Part shown: positions 47,843-58,872 of the stretch, piece by piece
Position numbering within the stretch: the stretch's first letter is position 1
How the letters are laid out: every line of letters starts with the position of its first letter
From: Entophlyctis helioformis
Lineage: Eukaryota > Chytridiomycota > Chytridiomycetes > Chytridiales > Chytriomycetaceae
Direction: 5' to 3'
Assembly (NCBI GenBank): GCA_025526915.1
Contig: JAHLKH010000008.1
Coordinates: forward strand, 186,001 to 250,000
Length of the DNA: 64,000 nucleotides
The notes under the pieces: generated by a model
Seen by the model: the letters and a program-made list of their open reading frames with translations, nothing else
What the model was told of the DNA's origin: nothing
Database searches by the model: none
Translations under genes and position numbers: made by a program

Positions 47843-48472
47843 TCAGAAATTAAGGATTAAGACCTTTGGGTGGTGGTGGTGGCTGCAGGCGATGGCGGCA
47901 GCGATGGTGGAGAAAGGAGGCAGCGGGATGGCAGGCAATGACAGGCAATGGCAGACACGTACCGCCTCAAAGGCACGGGCAGCAGGTGCAGCGTCCAGCG
48001 CTGCAGACCTTGCCGCGCTTGCGCTTGGCGTCAAGAGCGCCAGCGATGCTGGCGGGGCTGCTGTAAGAGCAAGCGGCAAAGGTGCTGCAACAGCAACAGA
48101 GAGGCGGCGTGGGGTGGCGTGCAGTGCTGGAGATCGAGGCCGTCTGTACGGCGCCGTGGTGCTGATGCCAATGCTGTTGCTGTTGCTGCTATGGTGGTGG
48201 TGGTGGTGGTGGTGGCCAATGTGCCGGCGGTGCGACGATGGCAGCGACGATGCCGTGGCATGGATCATGGGCGATCGGTGCACGCCCAGCGACGACAAGG
48301 ATGCCGCCGCCGACGATGCCAGTGGCGAGGAGATGGGCGGAAGCGGCAGCGGTAGTGCTGGCATGGTGCCGAGACTGCTGCTGCTGCTGCTTGGATCGTG
48401 CTGGTTGGCGTCCGCCTCGTCAGCACGGCGGCTCTTGCTGCTGTTGCGGCCGCCCGTCATGACCCGTCGCGG

Positions 48473-48503
<31 letters not shown>

Positions 48504-49054
48504 CCGACCCAGTGCGCCGACCCAATCGGGACGCTTGCCATGCCCGGCGAGCCCAAGAAGCTCGAAGCTGCAAAGGCATGCCGCACAGACGAGGCATCGC
48601 TGTCGCTGTTGTAGCTGCCCGTGTACGAACTCGCACTGCTGTACTGGTCGTCGTCGTCGTCGTCCTCGTCGTCAAGGTTGTCGGCGTGCTCGTCATACGG
48701 GTCATGGGGGCCATGGTGGTGGCTCGCCTGGGTGCTGCGGTAGTGACGGTGATGGTACGGCTGGCGGTCGCTCGACATGCTGCTTCGGCTCTGGTTAAAG
48801 GCCGAGTTACTGTACATGGGCTGTCTGCTGCTGCCGTTGTTGCTGTCGTTGCTGCTGCCGTTGTGTCCGGCTTGAACCGCACCGCTCGACACTGAACCAA
48901 CACATGCTGTTGTTGCTGATGCTGTTGTTGCTGCTGTTGTTGCTGCTGTTGTTGCTGATGCTATGGATGCTCCTACAAGCGAGGCTTCTGTGCTTGGCTC
49001 TGCATCGGCTCCGTACTCGTCGGTCGACAGCGGTCGTTTGCGCATTGGCCCCAT
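47843..49054 (-). CDS. Hypothetical low-complexity Ser/His/Ala-rich protein
   Basis: Continuous frame from an ATG at 49054 (MGPMRKRPLSTDEYG, an RKRP nuclear-signal-like start). It is rich in Ser, Asn, Thr and Ala, with an acidic stretch (NLDDEDDDDDDQ), a His run (HRRHIGHHHHHHHH) and repeated SNSNSNS. No domain is recognised. A gtacgt donor at about 47969 suggests the coding exon ends there, with the last 42 codons being intron, so the true 3' end is unknown. Role unknown; composition suggests a disordered nuclear or RNA-binding protein. Confidence 0.45.
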
Positions 49055-49274
49055 GCTGGCTGTGTACGGCTGTGTACGACTGTTGCTACTGCGTCGGTGT
49101 GCACCGCAACGTTTGAAATTGACGGGGAAAATTCGCTCGCTCCGAGCGCTCATGTGGAGCTGTACAGAGGCATTGTGGCATGCTCCTTTACTCCATTCAC
49201 ATCCATGCATGAATCGTACAATATGAGACCGTTGTCTGTGTCATGATCTCGCACACTTGGTATCCAGCTTGCAT

Positions 49275-50353
49275 TCAGCTCGCTCCCAGCAGGCGTCCGC
49301 GAGCACGCTCAACATCGCCAATGCTGATGCCGCCGGCCGCAATGGCCAGCGATGTGCCGCCTGCAATCATGAGCACAGCACCCTGCACAGGCAGCAGGAA
49401 CGCCAGCCCGATCATCAACAGACTGCCCTCGACAAAGATGATGCCCATGAGAGCCGTGAAGATGGCGCCAATGAGCGTTGCCACGACATACACGCCAAAG
49501 AGACCGATCGGAACAACAGATAGCGCACCGGCCGTGTACACAAACACCTTGGCTGCAGGATGTGTGTCTGCGTAGTACATGCTCATCATCAAGGCCTGCC
49601 GCAGAAAGTCTATCGCATCGTTCTGGATGGCCGTCACGACCTGCTCATGGACACGTCAGTTACGTGGCAGAACGTGGCATAGCGGAGCATTGATGCTTGG
49701 TCGCTCACATCGATGGCTGCTGACGCGGCGCGGGTCAGGTGCACTTGGACAACAGTGCTGCGCTGCAGCTGGTCGTCAAAGTGCAGGCGGGAGATTCGGC
49801 GAGTGGGCTGAAGAGCGCCGGATGTCTGTCTCTTGACAACGGCAGCCGGTGCTGCTGCAGCCACTGCTTTGGGCTTGCTCTTGGCAACGGCGCTCGTGGG
49901 GTCGGTATCGGCCGAGGACGAGCTGGCTGCGAAAGCTTGTTGCCGACGACGGCGATTGGGCCGAGGTTGCGGAAGATATGTCTGCTGGTGGGCTTGGCTG
50001 GCTTCGACGTGCGATACGGAGAAGAGGTCCATCGGAAGCAGCATGTTGGGCAGCGCAGGTGTGCTCTGCTGCTGGCCAATGCTTGTACTGGCATGAGACC
50101 CTGGGTTGGTGGCAAGGAAGGAGTGGTACGATGTCTGGTGCATGATGAGGTCATCCGAGCTGAGTTCCGGGGACATGCTGGTGCTTGCTGAATCCGAGGC
50201 ATCGAGCAAGGGGTGTTCGATGGTGCTGGTCGCTTTGAGGGGAATCGCTACTGCTGAAGATGTCGACGACAGTAGCGGTGACGGCTGCTGGTGCTGGCTG
50301 GTGCTGGCTGGTGCTGCTGTGCTGGCTGGGGGGAGAGGTTCGTATGAGGCCAT
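49275..50353 (-). CDS. Promethin/LDAF1-like lipid-droplet hairpin protein
   Basis: Exons 50353-49709 and 49640-49275, joined as AASAAID|VVTAIQNDAIDF. The start MASYEPLPPASTAAPAS is chosen as the first ATG with a good context; the frame stays open upstream. The N-terminal 200 residues are Ser/Ala/Gln-rich with NRRRRQQ and KSKPKA basic patches. The C-terminal 120 residues contain a helix and a long double hydrophobic hairpin (FVYTAGALSVVPIGLFGVYV, FTALMGIIFVEGSLLMIGLA) of the promethin/LDO type. That family sits at seipin sites on ER and lipid droplets and helps droplet formation. The assignment rests on the hydrophobic pattern, not on a decisive motif; another small membrane protein family is possible. 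Confidence 0.6.
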
Positions 50354-50682
50354 GGCGAGACTGGCTGCGTGCAACCTGTTTGAAGGGAAAAGCACGATCG
50401 AGCCGACGCGGTTTGCAGGAACGCGCAGTTGGCGAAGTGAGCGACTTTCCAGCCTTCCGGACTGCGCATCTTGCCGTCTTTGCAGCAACCGCATCTGCTG
50501 GCCAGCTGCAACCAGTGCCACTTACAGATGCAAACACACGAGCAAGCAGGCGAGCGACCGAGATGTAAGCTGTGTGCGATCTGCTGCTGTGCTGGCACAC
50601 TCGTCACGCACATCTCACTCACATCCTGCCAGTCTGCATCCCTGTGCCTGCCAGGACATCCCCCATCCAGCTGCTCAAAGAC

Positions 50683-52053
50683 ATGGCTGAAGACACGGTC
50701 GCGGCACTGGCCGCCGCTGACGGATCCGGCTGCTCATCAGACTCTGGCACCTCTGGCATCCCAAGAGTCCCAGCCAACTTTGCTGCCATCAATGGGCTGC
50801 GCATTGAGACTGCCAGACTGCATGTCGTGGCGTATCAGACAGACCACCTGCTCCAGCAACACAGGGATCTGGCTGTCCGTCTCAAGAGCGAGCTTGGTGA
50901 TGCAAGAGCAGCCATCACACACCTGCGCTATGCTGCTCAGACACGCCATGAGCAGATGGCACGCCTGCATGGCACACTCAGCCAGTGGATGGCTGCTGCC
51001 CAAGAGTATCACTGCCAAGCAGTCGAGGCACGCTCTGCCAATGCGCAGCTGCTGCAAGACAACTGCGCTCTGCAGGACGATCTGGATAACAGCCAGCACA
51101 CCATCCGTGATCTGCAAGACACGGTGGACCAACTCAAGAAGCAAGTGGCGGCATCCAATGCGCGTTGTGCTGGAAGCCAGGCTGCTGCCGTGTCCGACAT
51201 TGTGCGGCACAAGGGCAGCACGAGCAGTCTGGATGTGCCGGTCGGACTGCAGTCTGAACAGCCACGCACGAGTGACAGCCAAACGGCGCTGATGGACACG
51301 GCCGCCTGCCTCCAAGAGACAACCGCCAAGACCCACAAGGATGCTGCCACTCGGCTCAATGGCCACACAGACGATGCCACGATCAATGGTGCCAACGAGT
51401 CTGCGATGCGTCGTCTGGATGCCACAAAGCGTGAGGCTCAGGTCGCTGGTGCTGCTGCGACGCATGCGATCCTGCAGCATGACGACACGCGGATTGCCAT
51501 TGGAGACACGGCAGACCGTCAGAGCCTTGAAGACAGAGCCTTATGTGAGCACAGACAGTCGGCCCTGTCTGGCAATGCACGCACTGCTGCTTCAGTCACT
51601 GCTGCTGCTGCTGCCTGTGCTGGCTGTCACAGCCATGAGACTCATGCCGGCATGCCAATGGCCGATGCATTGGACGGCACAGCCACCAACGCAGCGCCGA
51701 CCCGCAATGGCAAGAGAGGGCCGCTGCACAAGGCGAGGAAGATGGTTGCATCATTCAACCATGTGAGTGGCGAGATGGCACCATGCGTGTGGCTGCGGCT
51801 GCGGCTGCGGGATCGGTGCACGAGTGGCATGCTGACGAGTGTGGCGCATTGGCAATCCATCAGACGGTGCGAAGCAAGGTCAAGAGTGCGCAAGTGCGGC
51901 TGGCGCAGCTTGCAACTGCCGCTTGGAGACGCCGTTGCTGACCAAGCAAGGGATCACAGGGAGGAAAGTGAAGGGCGATGGAGTGGAGTGGAGTGGAATG
52001 AAGAATGGATTGCACATGGCATCTTGGATGCATCAACAGTCCAATGCAAGTGA
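50683..52053 (+). CDS. Hypothetical coiled-coil protein
   Basis: The ATG at 50683 (MAEDTVAALAAADG) opens a frame whose residues 40-170 have heptads (LRIETARLHVVAYQTDHLLQ, LQDDLDNSQHTIRDLQDTVD, QLKKQVAASNARC), i.e. a coiled coil. This is followed by an Ala/Thr/Asp-rich tail with ATRLNGHTDDATINGANES. A gtgagtgg donor directly after SFNH (about 51762) suggests the exon ends there; the remaining frame to 52053 loses the composition of the preceding part and may be intron. No known domain. It is divergent from the promethin-like gene, with 329 bp between start codons. Confidence 0.45.
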   Translation: MAEDTVAALAAADGSGCSSDSGTSGIPRVPANFAAINGLRIETARLHVVAYQTDHLLQQHRDLAVRLKSELGDARAAITHLRYAAQTRHEQMARLHGTLSQWMAAAQEYHCQAVEARSANAQLLQDNCALQDDLDNSQHTIRDLQDTVDQLKKQVAASNARCAGSQAAAVSDIVRHKGSTSSLDVPVGLQSEQPRTSDSQTALMDTAACLQETTAKTHKDAATRLNGHTDDATINGANESAMRRLDATKREAQVAGAAATHAILQHDDTRIAIGDTADRQSLEDRALCEHRQSALSGNARTAASVTAAAAACAGCHSHETHAGMPMADALDGTATNAAPTRNGKRGPLHKARKMVASFNHVSGEMAPCVWLRLRLRDRCTSGMLTSVAHWQSIRRCEARSRVRKCGWRSLQLPLGDAVADQARDHREESEGRWSGVEWNEEWIAHGILDASTVQCK

Positions 52054-52601
52054 TCCACTGCGAGATGTGCACAGCACTTGGGCAGGGCATCCAGCCAATG
52101 CCAGCCAGACGCGACACGACGCGATGTTGGCGAGATTGTCCTTGCAGGATCAGAGTGCAGCTTGATGGCTGGATGGCTGGATGGCTGGATGCAAGAATGG
52201 CAGCTGGCACAAGCAGCAGCCTTGGGATGTGAACGCTGGCTGTTGGCTGCTGGCTGTTGGTTGACGCTGCTGTCGAACACACACACCGGAACAATGCAGG
52301 AACAGTCGAGCAGGACGGATCAATCCAGGAACAATCCAGGAACAACTGGCGACTTGGACGGCGTGGTTGTTCCGCAGCCACAGCCAGCAATGGCCAGCAG
52401 GTGGGAGCAAGAGCCCGACCGGCATCCGCACTGTTGGCTGCTGTTTGCTGTGCGCATGCCAGAGACGCCGCATGCGATGGGATTGAGCCGCACATCGAGT
52501 ATAAAGCCGATCATGATCTCCCTTGAAGTGGCAGTCATCTCAACAGCACCGATCAGCCAGCCAGTCAGTCAACCAACCAAACAACCAAACAACCTCAAGC
52601 C

Positions 52602-53483
52602 ATGTCGTCTGCGTCTCTCCCTCTCACGGCCAACCAGCTCATTGGCGGCACTCCCACGCTCACATACTTCAACGTCGCCGGCACCAAGGGCCGTGGCGAG
52701 CTGCTGCGGCTGTTCTTCCACGAGGCCGGCATCGCCTTTGTCGACAACCGCGTGCAGTTTGCCGACTGGCCCGCGCTCAAGGCCAAGATCGTCGCGTCCG
52801 GAGCCAACCCATTCGGCTCGCTGCCTGTGCTCGAGCTCAACGGCCGCAACTACACGCAGTCGCTGCCGCTGCTGCGGTTGATGGCTGACAAGCTTGGCAA
52901 GTACGCAGGCAGCAACGACGACGAGCGGTACTTTGTCGATCAGGTGTGTTTGGATCTGTCTGTCTGTGCACGATCAGCCGCCACTCGACTGACACTCAGC
53001 TGACACTCGACTGGTCTCTTGCGACAGGTTGCAGACATCTACATCGACTGGCGCCGCTCATGGGTGACCACACTCGGCGGATCGGCAGAGGCACTCAAGA
53101 CGCACCAGACCGAGGCACTTCCCCGCTGCTACGCCGCATTCGAGTTCTTCCTGGCAAAGTACGACGGCCCCTTTGTGCTCGGCACCGACTTCTCGTATGC
53201 CGACATTGCACTGTACCAGGCGCTCAACGACGACGGATCGCTCGAGTCTGCCAGTCTGGTTGCCCAGTATCCGCGTCTTGCTGCACTCGCACATGCCACT
53301 GCTGCGCGTCCCAACATTGCCAAGTACCTCGAGTTCCGCAAGCAGTACATCCCACAGGCGACTCCGGTTCCTGCCAAGGCGGCATCTGAGCCTCACACAG
53401 CACCAGCACGCAGCAAGACGCCAAGACTGCTTCGCGGCATTCGTCGTCTGCTTGCCACAGTGCGACGAGCCCTTCGCGTCTGA
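52602..53483 (+). CDS. Glutathione S-transferase, sigma-like, with basic C-terminal tail
   Basis: Exons 52602-52943 and 53028-53483, phase 0, 265 residues. The thioredoxin-like half has LTYFNVAGTKGRGELLRLFF, where Tyr is the expected catalytic residue, then NPFGSLPVLELNGRNYTQSL with the cis-Pro and the Gln-Ser that bind the gamma-glutamyl moiety, typical of sigma GSTs and prostaglandin D synthases. The helical half has FVLGTDFSYADIALYQALND. The family conjugates glutathione to electrophiles in the cytosol. After the fold, the last 28 residues form a basic amphipathic segment (TPRLLRGIRRLLATVRRAL) not usual for the class. Confidence 0.93.
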
Positions 53484-53617
53484 GCGATCTGTGGTGATCT
53501 GTGGCGGTTTGTGGCAGTCTGAGCCATCTGCCCATTGACAACCAGCCGCCGCAGCCATGAGATGGTGCATCCGTTGCTTGCAATAAACGCTCCCAAAATC
53601 CTGGACAACAACCCAAC

Positions 53618-55532
53618 ATGCCGCGCGCACTCCAGTCGCTGGCGTTCAACGACCTTCGTCGGCTGGCCAAGGCATCTGGTGTGTCTGCAAAGGGCACGGT
53701 GCGTAGACTCGCAGTCTTTATTGAGCATGCATGCCCATGCTTGTGCTCCCCATGTGCCATGCTGCTGACACACTCAGCGATGAACTGCGGCCTTTGGCTG
53801 TGCCTGTATCGGGCCGTTCAGAAAGCAGAGCTTGTCGAGCGGCTGGAGCAGCAACGAGACAGTGGCAACGACGACGGCCATGGCAACATTGCAGGCCAAG
53901 ACCCAGAGCCGGCTCGTATCGCACAGACAGTGCAAGAGCCAGACCAGATGGAAGGGGTCGTCGAGCTGGGCCAGAAAGTCACGTCCGACACCAGCCAAGT
54001 AGCGATGCTCGCCAAGATGACGCTGAAGCTGCTGCAGGCAAAGTGCAAAGCGGCCGGACTCTCGACGCTTGGCAAGGTGCGTGGCTGTCTTCTCCGCTAT
54101 CGAGTTGCCCATGCTTTGCAAGGCTGACGGTGGGATGCCCGAACAGAAAGCCGTTCTGATCGAGCGCTTGACGACGGCTTCCAAGACCACTGATGCAGAT
54201 CTGAGCGATGGCGACGCGGCAATGGCCCTGCCGAGCCCAGTCGATGAGCCAGTCCCGGCGAGCCCCGTGCCTGCCGCTTCAGCTTTGAAGGCATCCAGCA
54301 CGCCATTCTCTGCATACTGCATCCCATGCGGTCGGCACATGTCTTCGCCGGATGAAATGGGCGGCGTGGCTGTCATCTACAAGCTGCGAATGCATGTGCA
54401 AATGCCAAGTGCAGGCGAGCCGAACGACGCCAAGTGCGTGCCTCTGCTGATCGACATCCCACGAGCGGCCGATGTCGATGACGCATATGCAAATGCAGTC
54501 AGCCTGTGCCACGCATGCGCCACGGCGAACGCGCAGATGGCTGAGCGGCAGTCTGCCATGGACTGTCATCGCGACGGCTTTGTGGCGGACGACTCTGTCC
54601 ACAATGACGGCGGCGAAGTGGCTGCTGAGACTCAGATTCCAGCACCAAGTGCATTCGCGTTGACTGGTACCGCAGACGTGCAACACAACAAGACTGATGC
54701 GGCGGAAAGGGACACGGCGACGACATTTCAGCCAATGGATCACTCTGCTGGACATACTGTGCAGAGTCCAACATCTGCGATGCAGAGCCGCCTTGCTCGG
54801 CCAGTGTATGCAAAGACAACAGCCGCCGCCAACACGTCAGCAGGCGCGGCCAATACCCGCCAGGCGTTGAGGGTCCAGAACGCATCCATGAGCAGCAAGA
54901 TCCCTCTCACGCCAGCATTGCGCAAGGCCCAGTCCGCGATACAGCCTATTGCCACATCGGCGACCAAGGGCAAGGACGTCGGGGGAAAAACTGCAGCATC
55001 TGCCAAGCAACGCGCATTGCAGGCACCACTGGGCACCTGGCATCGCCAAGCACGTCGCGACCATATCCAACAGCAACTGCAGCGAGGCGGCGAGCAGGAA
55101 TGGCCGCAAACCACGCACTTGGAACGCAGCGAAAGTTTCGAGAGCATGAGCACCACGATTGGGTCCATCAGCAGCATCAGCAGCGGTGGCGGTAGTCGCA
55201 GCAGCTTCAACTTTGCAAACAGCATTGGCTCTGCAAGCGCCATGAAACGCAGCGGCATCAGCGGTACGCACGGCACGCACGGCACGCACGGCAAGTTTGG
55301 TATGGACCCGCAGAGCCCTGCTCCTCAGCGGATCATGCAGTTGCAGCGGCAGTATTCGGCATCCTCGTCCGTGAGTGCACCTGGATCGCCCAAACGGCGC
55401 GACTCTTACCAGGCGAGAGCATGCCCACTGTTCAGCGAGCGCGTCGAGCTGATCACGTCAGCTGCCATGCCGGGCACAACGGAAGAGCTGCAGCTCATCC
55501 TTGGCACAGCACAGGGCAAGCTGCCGCGATGA
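53618..55532 (+). CDS. Protein with two SAP DNA-binding motifs
   Basis: Exons 53618-53698, 53822-54076, 54147-55532. The first SAP motif is LAFNDLRRLAKASGVSAKGT|KAELVERLEQQ and the second MTLKLLQAKCKAAGLSTLGK|KAVLIERLTTA. In both, an intron falls exactly between the two helices, before the Lys. SAP motifs bind AT-rich or scaffold DNA in chromatin and RNA-processing proteins. After these comes a segment with paired Cys (YCIPCGRHMS, CHACATANAQ) and then a long Ser/Ala-rich tail with KRRDS, (GTH)n and FESMSTTIGSISSIS. The remainder has no known domain. Nuclear location is likely. The gene lies 134 bp past the GST stop on the same strand. Confidence 0.75.
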
Positions 55533-55768
55533 TGGCCGGCTTCTGACATCTTCATTCCTTCAATGAAGCTGCACATCATCGCAGACGAGGTTCAGCATTG
55601 CAGCACTCTTGAAATGAAGAGCAGGGATGCAAGGATGGCATGCCATTCGAGCCGGCTCTCGCTTGGCTGGTGCACATGCGTCATGATCGGTCTGTGTATG
55701 ATATGTATGTATTGCTCAACTCATCATGGCGGGATATCCGGATCCCAGATCCAAACAAAGCGCAGCCG

Positions 55769-58700
55769 TCACTCGTCCTCCTCCTCCTCGTGATCGTTGT
55801 TCTCGTCATCATCGTCGTGTGCTGCATCGTCCACATGCTCATCGGCGTATTCATCCTCGTCTTCATGGCCATCGGCCGGTGCCTGGCCAAGAGACGCGGA
55901 CGAACCGTGTGCTTGCTCATTGAGCGAGGTGGCCGAGGTGGCCGAAAAGGTGGCGCTCGTGTCGGTCATGCGACGACGGATGTTGCGCAGCTCAGCACGA
56001 CGGGCTGCCTGTGCGGCCTCGGCCTCGTGATCAAGCACGTCGTCGTCATCGTCATCGCGGTCCGGGTTGGGCGAAGCGGACCGTGTCATGTCTTCAAGGA
56101 CAGCAGGAGCGTGCTTGCTGTTGCTGCGCTCGACGCTGGCGTGTTTGTCTGCCGCCGGGATGCCAACGGATGTCGCCACCAGTCGCTCAAAGTCGACATC
56201 GCTCACAAGCAGCGGCACAAACATGTCGCGACGCCGGGTCGTCTCGTCGACCAGGAAGTGGAACACGTCGTAGTTGCGATACAGCTGTGCAATCTCAATC
56301 GCCGTCATGGCCGCATCGCCGCTGAACGACTTGGGTACAAAGAAGTTGAACCGCACGGTCGCAGTGTCGTCGGCATAGCCCGTGGCGACATAGTCGGCGA
56401 GGTGTGCAGTCAGGGCCGTGAGCTCGGCGCGGATGTCCGACAGGTTGCCCCAGCGTGCCGCGGCTTGGAACGGCGGCAGCGACTCGAGGCTCTTGAAGTC
56501 GGGGTACTGGTCGTGGAACTCGGGAAGCGGCGCCGAGATGAGCGAGATGGCACGGTCGATCATGTCGTCGCGGAACTCGAACAGGCGCAGGAGCACGCGG
56601 ACGCCGACCTCGGTGGCCAGCCATCTGAACTTGGGCTTCTTGGATGCAGCCATGGCCGGATGCTTGCTGTCCATGAAAAAGGCGTTGGCTGCCGCAACGG
56701 CCACTGTGGACTGTGCAACGTCTGCGCGGTCGACCTGCTCGCGGAGGACGGGGATGATGGTCGATCCGTTGACGGTAAAGCGAGACGCCTGCATCCTGGA
56801 CGCATCGACCAGCTGCGAGCGGTTGAGCACGAGCCAAAAGTACGTGCGGTGCGTCTTCTTGGTGGCGACGTATGCACGGATGGCCTCGAGCTGTGCGTCT
56901 GGCGTGTGCATCGGTGACACGGCTGGCTCGAGACCGCCGACGGTGCGTCGGACATCGCCAGACGCCGTGACAAACAGCGTCGAGTTTTGCGTCTGCTTGC
57001 CCGTGATGCGCTGGAAGTTGTGCTTGAGGCCAGCAGCAGTCGACACGGCCTTGAGGTTGAAGATGGGGCCGTGACCGTTGATGGCCGCTGCCTTGGCGTC
57101 GTCCACAAGCACTCGCGTCTTGTCGTTGATGGCCGTGACGCGCAGGGCAAAGGCGCCATACACGTCAAACTTGGTCGACGACAGCGGCTCGGACGGGCCG
57201 TGCACGATCTTGTTGACGACTGCCTTGGCGGCCGTCTCGAGCTGCAAGCGGTAGTGCGACGCAAGCACCTGGCGGATCTCTGTGCTGAACGTGGACACAA
57301 GCACGCGCACCTCGTTCTCGCGCCAGTCCTCGAGAAGAGCGCGGAAGAGAGCGAGCTCGGCGCTCGTCTCGCCAGTGAGCACGGGCTTGTCAAACGATGC
57401 GACAGGCTCCTCAGACGCATCGGGAACCGAGAACAGACGCACAAAGTCGACGTTGCCAAAGTGGCGCGCAATCTCGACAGGCGTCTGCAGGCCGAGCTTG
57501 TCGCTGATCTTGCTGCGCAGGAGCCACGAGTATTGCAGCACCTTGTCCGACTTGCGCATGGGACTGCGGAGGTACTGGCTGAAGATGGGCGGGAAGTCAA
57601 GAAGGTGGTCGAGGAACTCTGGCTTGGTGGCGGCATAGTGCAGCGGCTTGGTGGCAATCTCGCGCATGATGTCGACGTCCGACAGATGCTGGCATCACGA
57701 GCATGGACGGGCGATGTGAGAGCGATGCGAGTGAAGCGTGCATCAAGAGTTGGACCAGACGCAGATGCAGACAAGAATGTCAGCCCAACCACAACAGAGC
57801 GGCAGCAAGACACGAGCAGCCAGGATGCGCATAGCACGCACCAGTGGGAAGATGCCCGAGCCACGACCGTCATTGATCGCCTCGATGAACAGCTCGCCGA
57901 GCGTGTCGGACCATTCCTTGAGCTCCAGCTCGAGACGGAACGCCTGCTCAGCCTTGAGCTTCTGCTCGTTCTCGGCAATGTCTCGAACCAGCCTCTGCTG
58001 CTTGACGAGCAGGTTGATGTTGCCCTGCCGCAGCATACCCTGCATGATGCGCAGACCGACACGCTCCTTCTCGAGCTTGGTCTTGATCTGCACAAGCCTC
58101 TGGTTCTCCTCGTCAAGCTCCTTGGCTTCGTTCTTGAGCGTGAGGTTGACCATCTCGAGATTGCTGCGCTGCATCTCGAGGTCGTGAGTGATGAGGAGCA
58201 GCTCGTCCTTCTGGCTCTTGTACTGCTGCAGCTCGCCCTGCAGGATGAGACGCGTCTGCTCGGTGACATCGCGGATGCGCATGGCGGTCTCGTCGATCTT
58301 CTTGGTGGTGACATCAATGGACTCGACTCTGCCGACGACGGCATTCGTATGGATGGATGGATGGATGGTTGCAGAGTGGCAGTGCAAAGGCAGAGTGGCA
58401 GTGCGAGAGAGTGATGGCAGGATGACAGTCAGTGACCAGCAGCGGCACGCAGCCTGGATGGCATGAGTGGCAGCAAGACCCACTTGATGGCGACTCGGAA
58501 CTGAACACGGTCCTTGATGCGGCTGCGGATCGTCTCCATGCGCGCACGAGGACCGGCGGCGTTTGGCTGCATGCCGCGGAACGTGCGCCAGAAGCGCGTC
58601 GGTCCCTTGAGCTTGTCCCAGTCTCGAAGTGCCTGGTGCACGTTCTCGATCTCGTTGCTGTACTGGCGCATCAGATCCTCGAGGATCTCGGCCAGGTTGT

Positions 58701-58872
58701 GGCGTGCCGAGGCAACCGAGACGTGCTGACTCTCGGCCGGCTTGGCTTGCAGCGACACTCGCTTGGCGTTGCGAGCAAGAGTCTCTTGGATGACAGACGA
58801 CGGAGTTGCTTGATCGTCGAGGACATCGACAGGCTCGCCGTTGGCAGACGAACGGGCAGCGGCGGCAGCATC
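55769..58872 (-). CDS. Helical coiled-coil plus ankyrin-like protein, downstream part of an interrupted locus
   Basis: Coding segments: 58872 to about 58437, about 58326 to 57842, and 57688-55769. The first has HNLAEILEDLMRQYSNEIEN and WDKLKGPTRFWRTFRG, with no ATG near its beginning. The second is a long coiled coil (LQGELQQYKSQKDELLLITH, KELDEENQRLVQIKTKLEKE). The third, of 640 residues, has ankyrin-like helices (KPLHYAATKPEFLDHLLD, FQAAARWGNLSDIRAEL, MTAIEIAQLYRNYDVFHFL) and ends in a long acidic tail (HEEEEDE). The join 58437/58326 is uncertain. It continues, in the same frame, from the ORF that ends at TAA 58873-58875. I do not recognise a named family; the helical-then-ankyrin order recalls STAND-like or scaffold proteins. 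Confidence 0.6.

Noticed and set aside
47741..47853. Plus-strand ORF end with protein-like composition (WDRLDKHQKPDPAAK)
   Set aside because: Too short, no start or upstream exon, and no motif; could be chance.
56987..58414. 475-codon plus-strand ORF
   Set aside because: Antisense shadow of the ankyrin/coiled-coil exons, crossing their splice sites.
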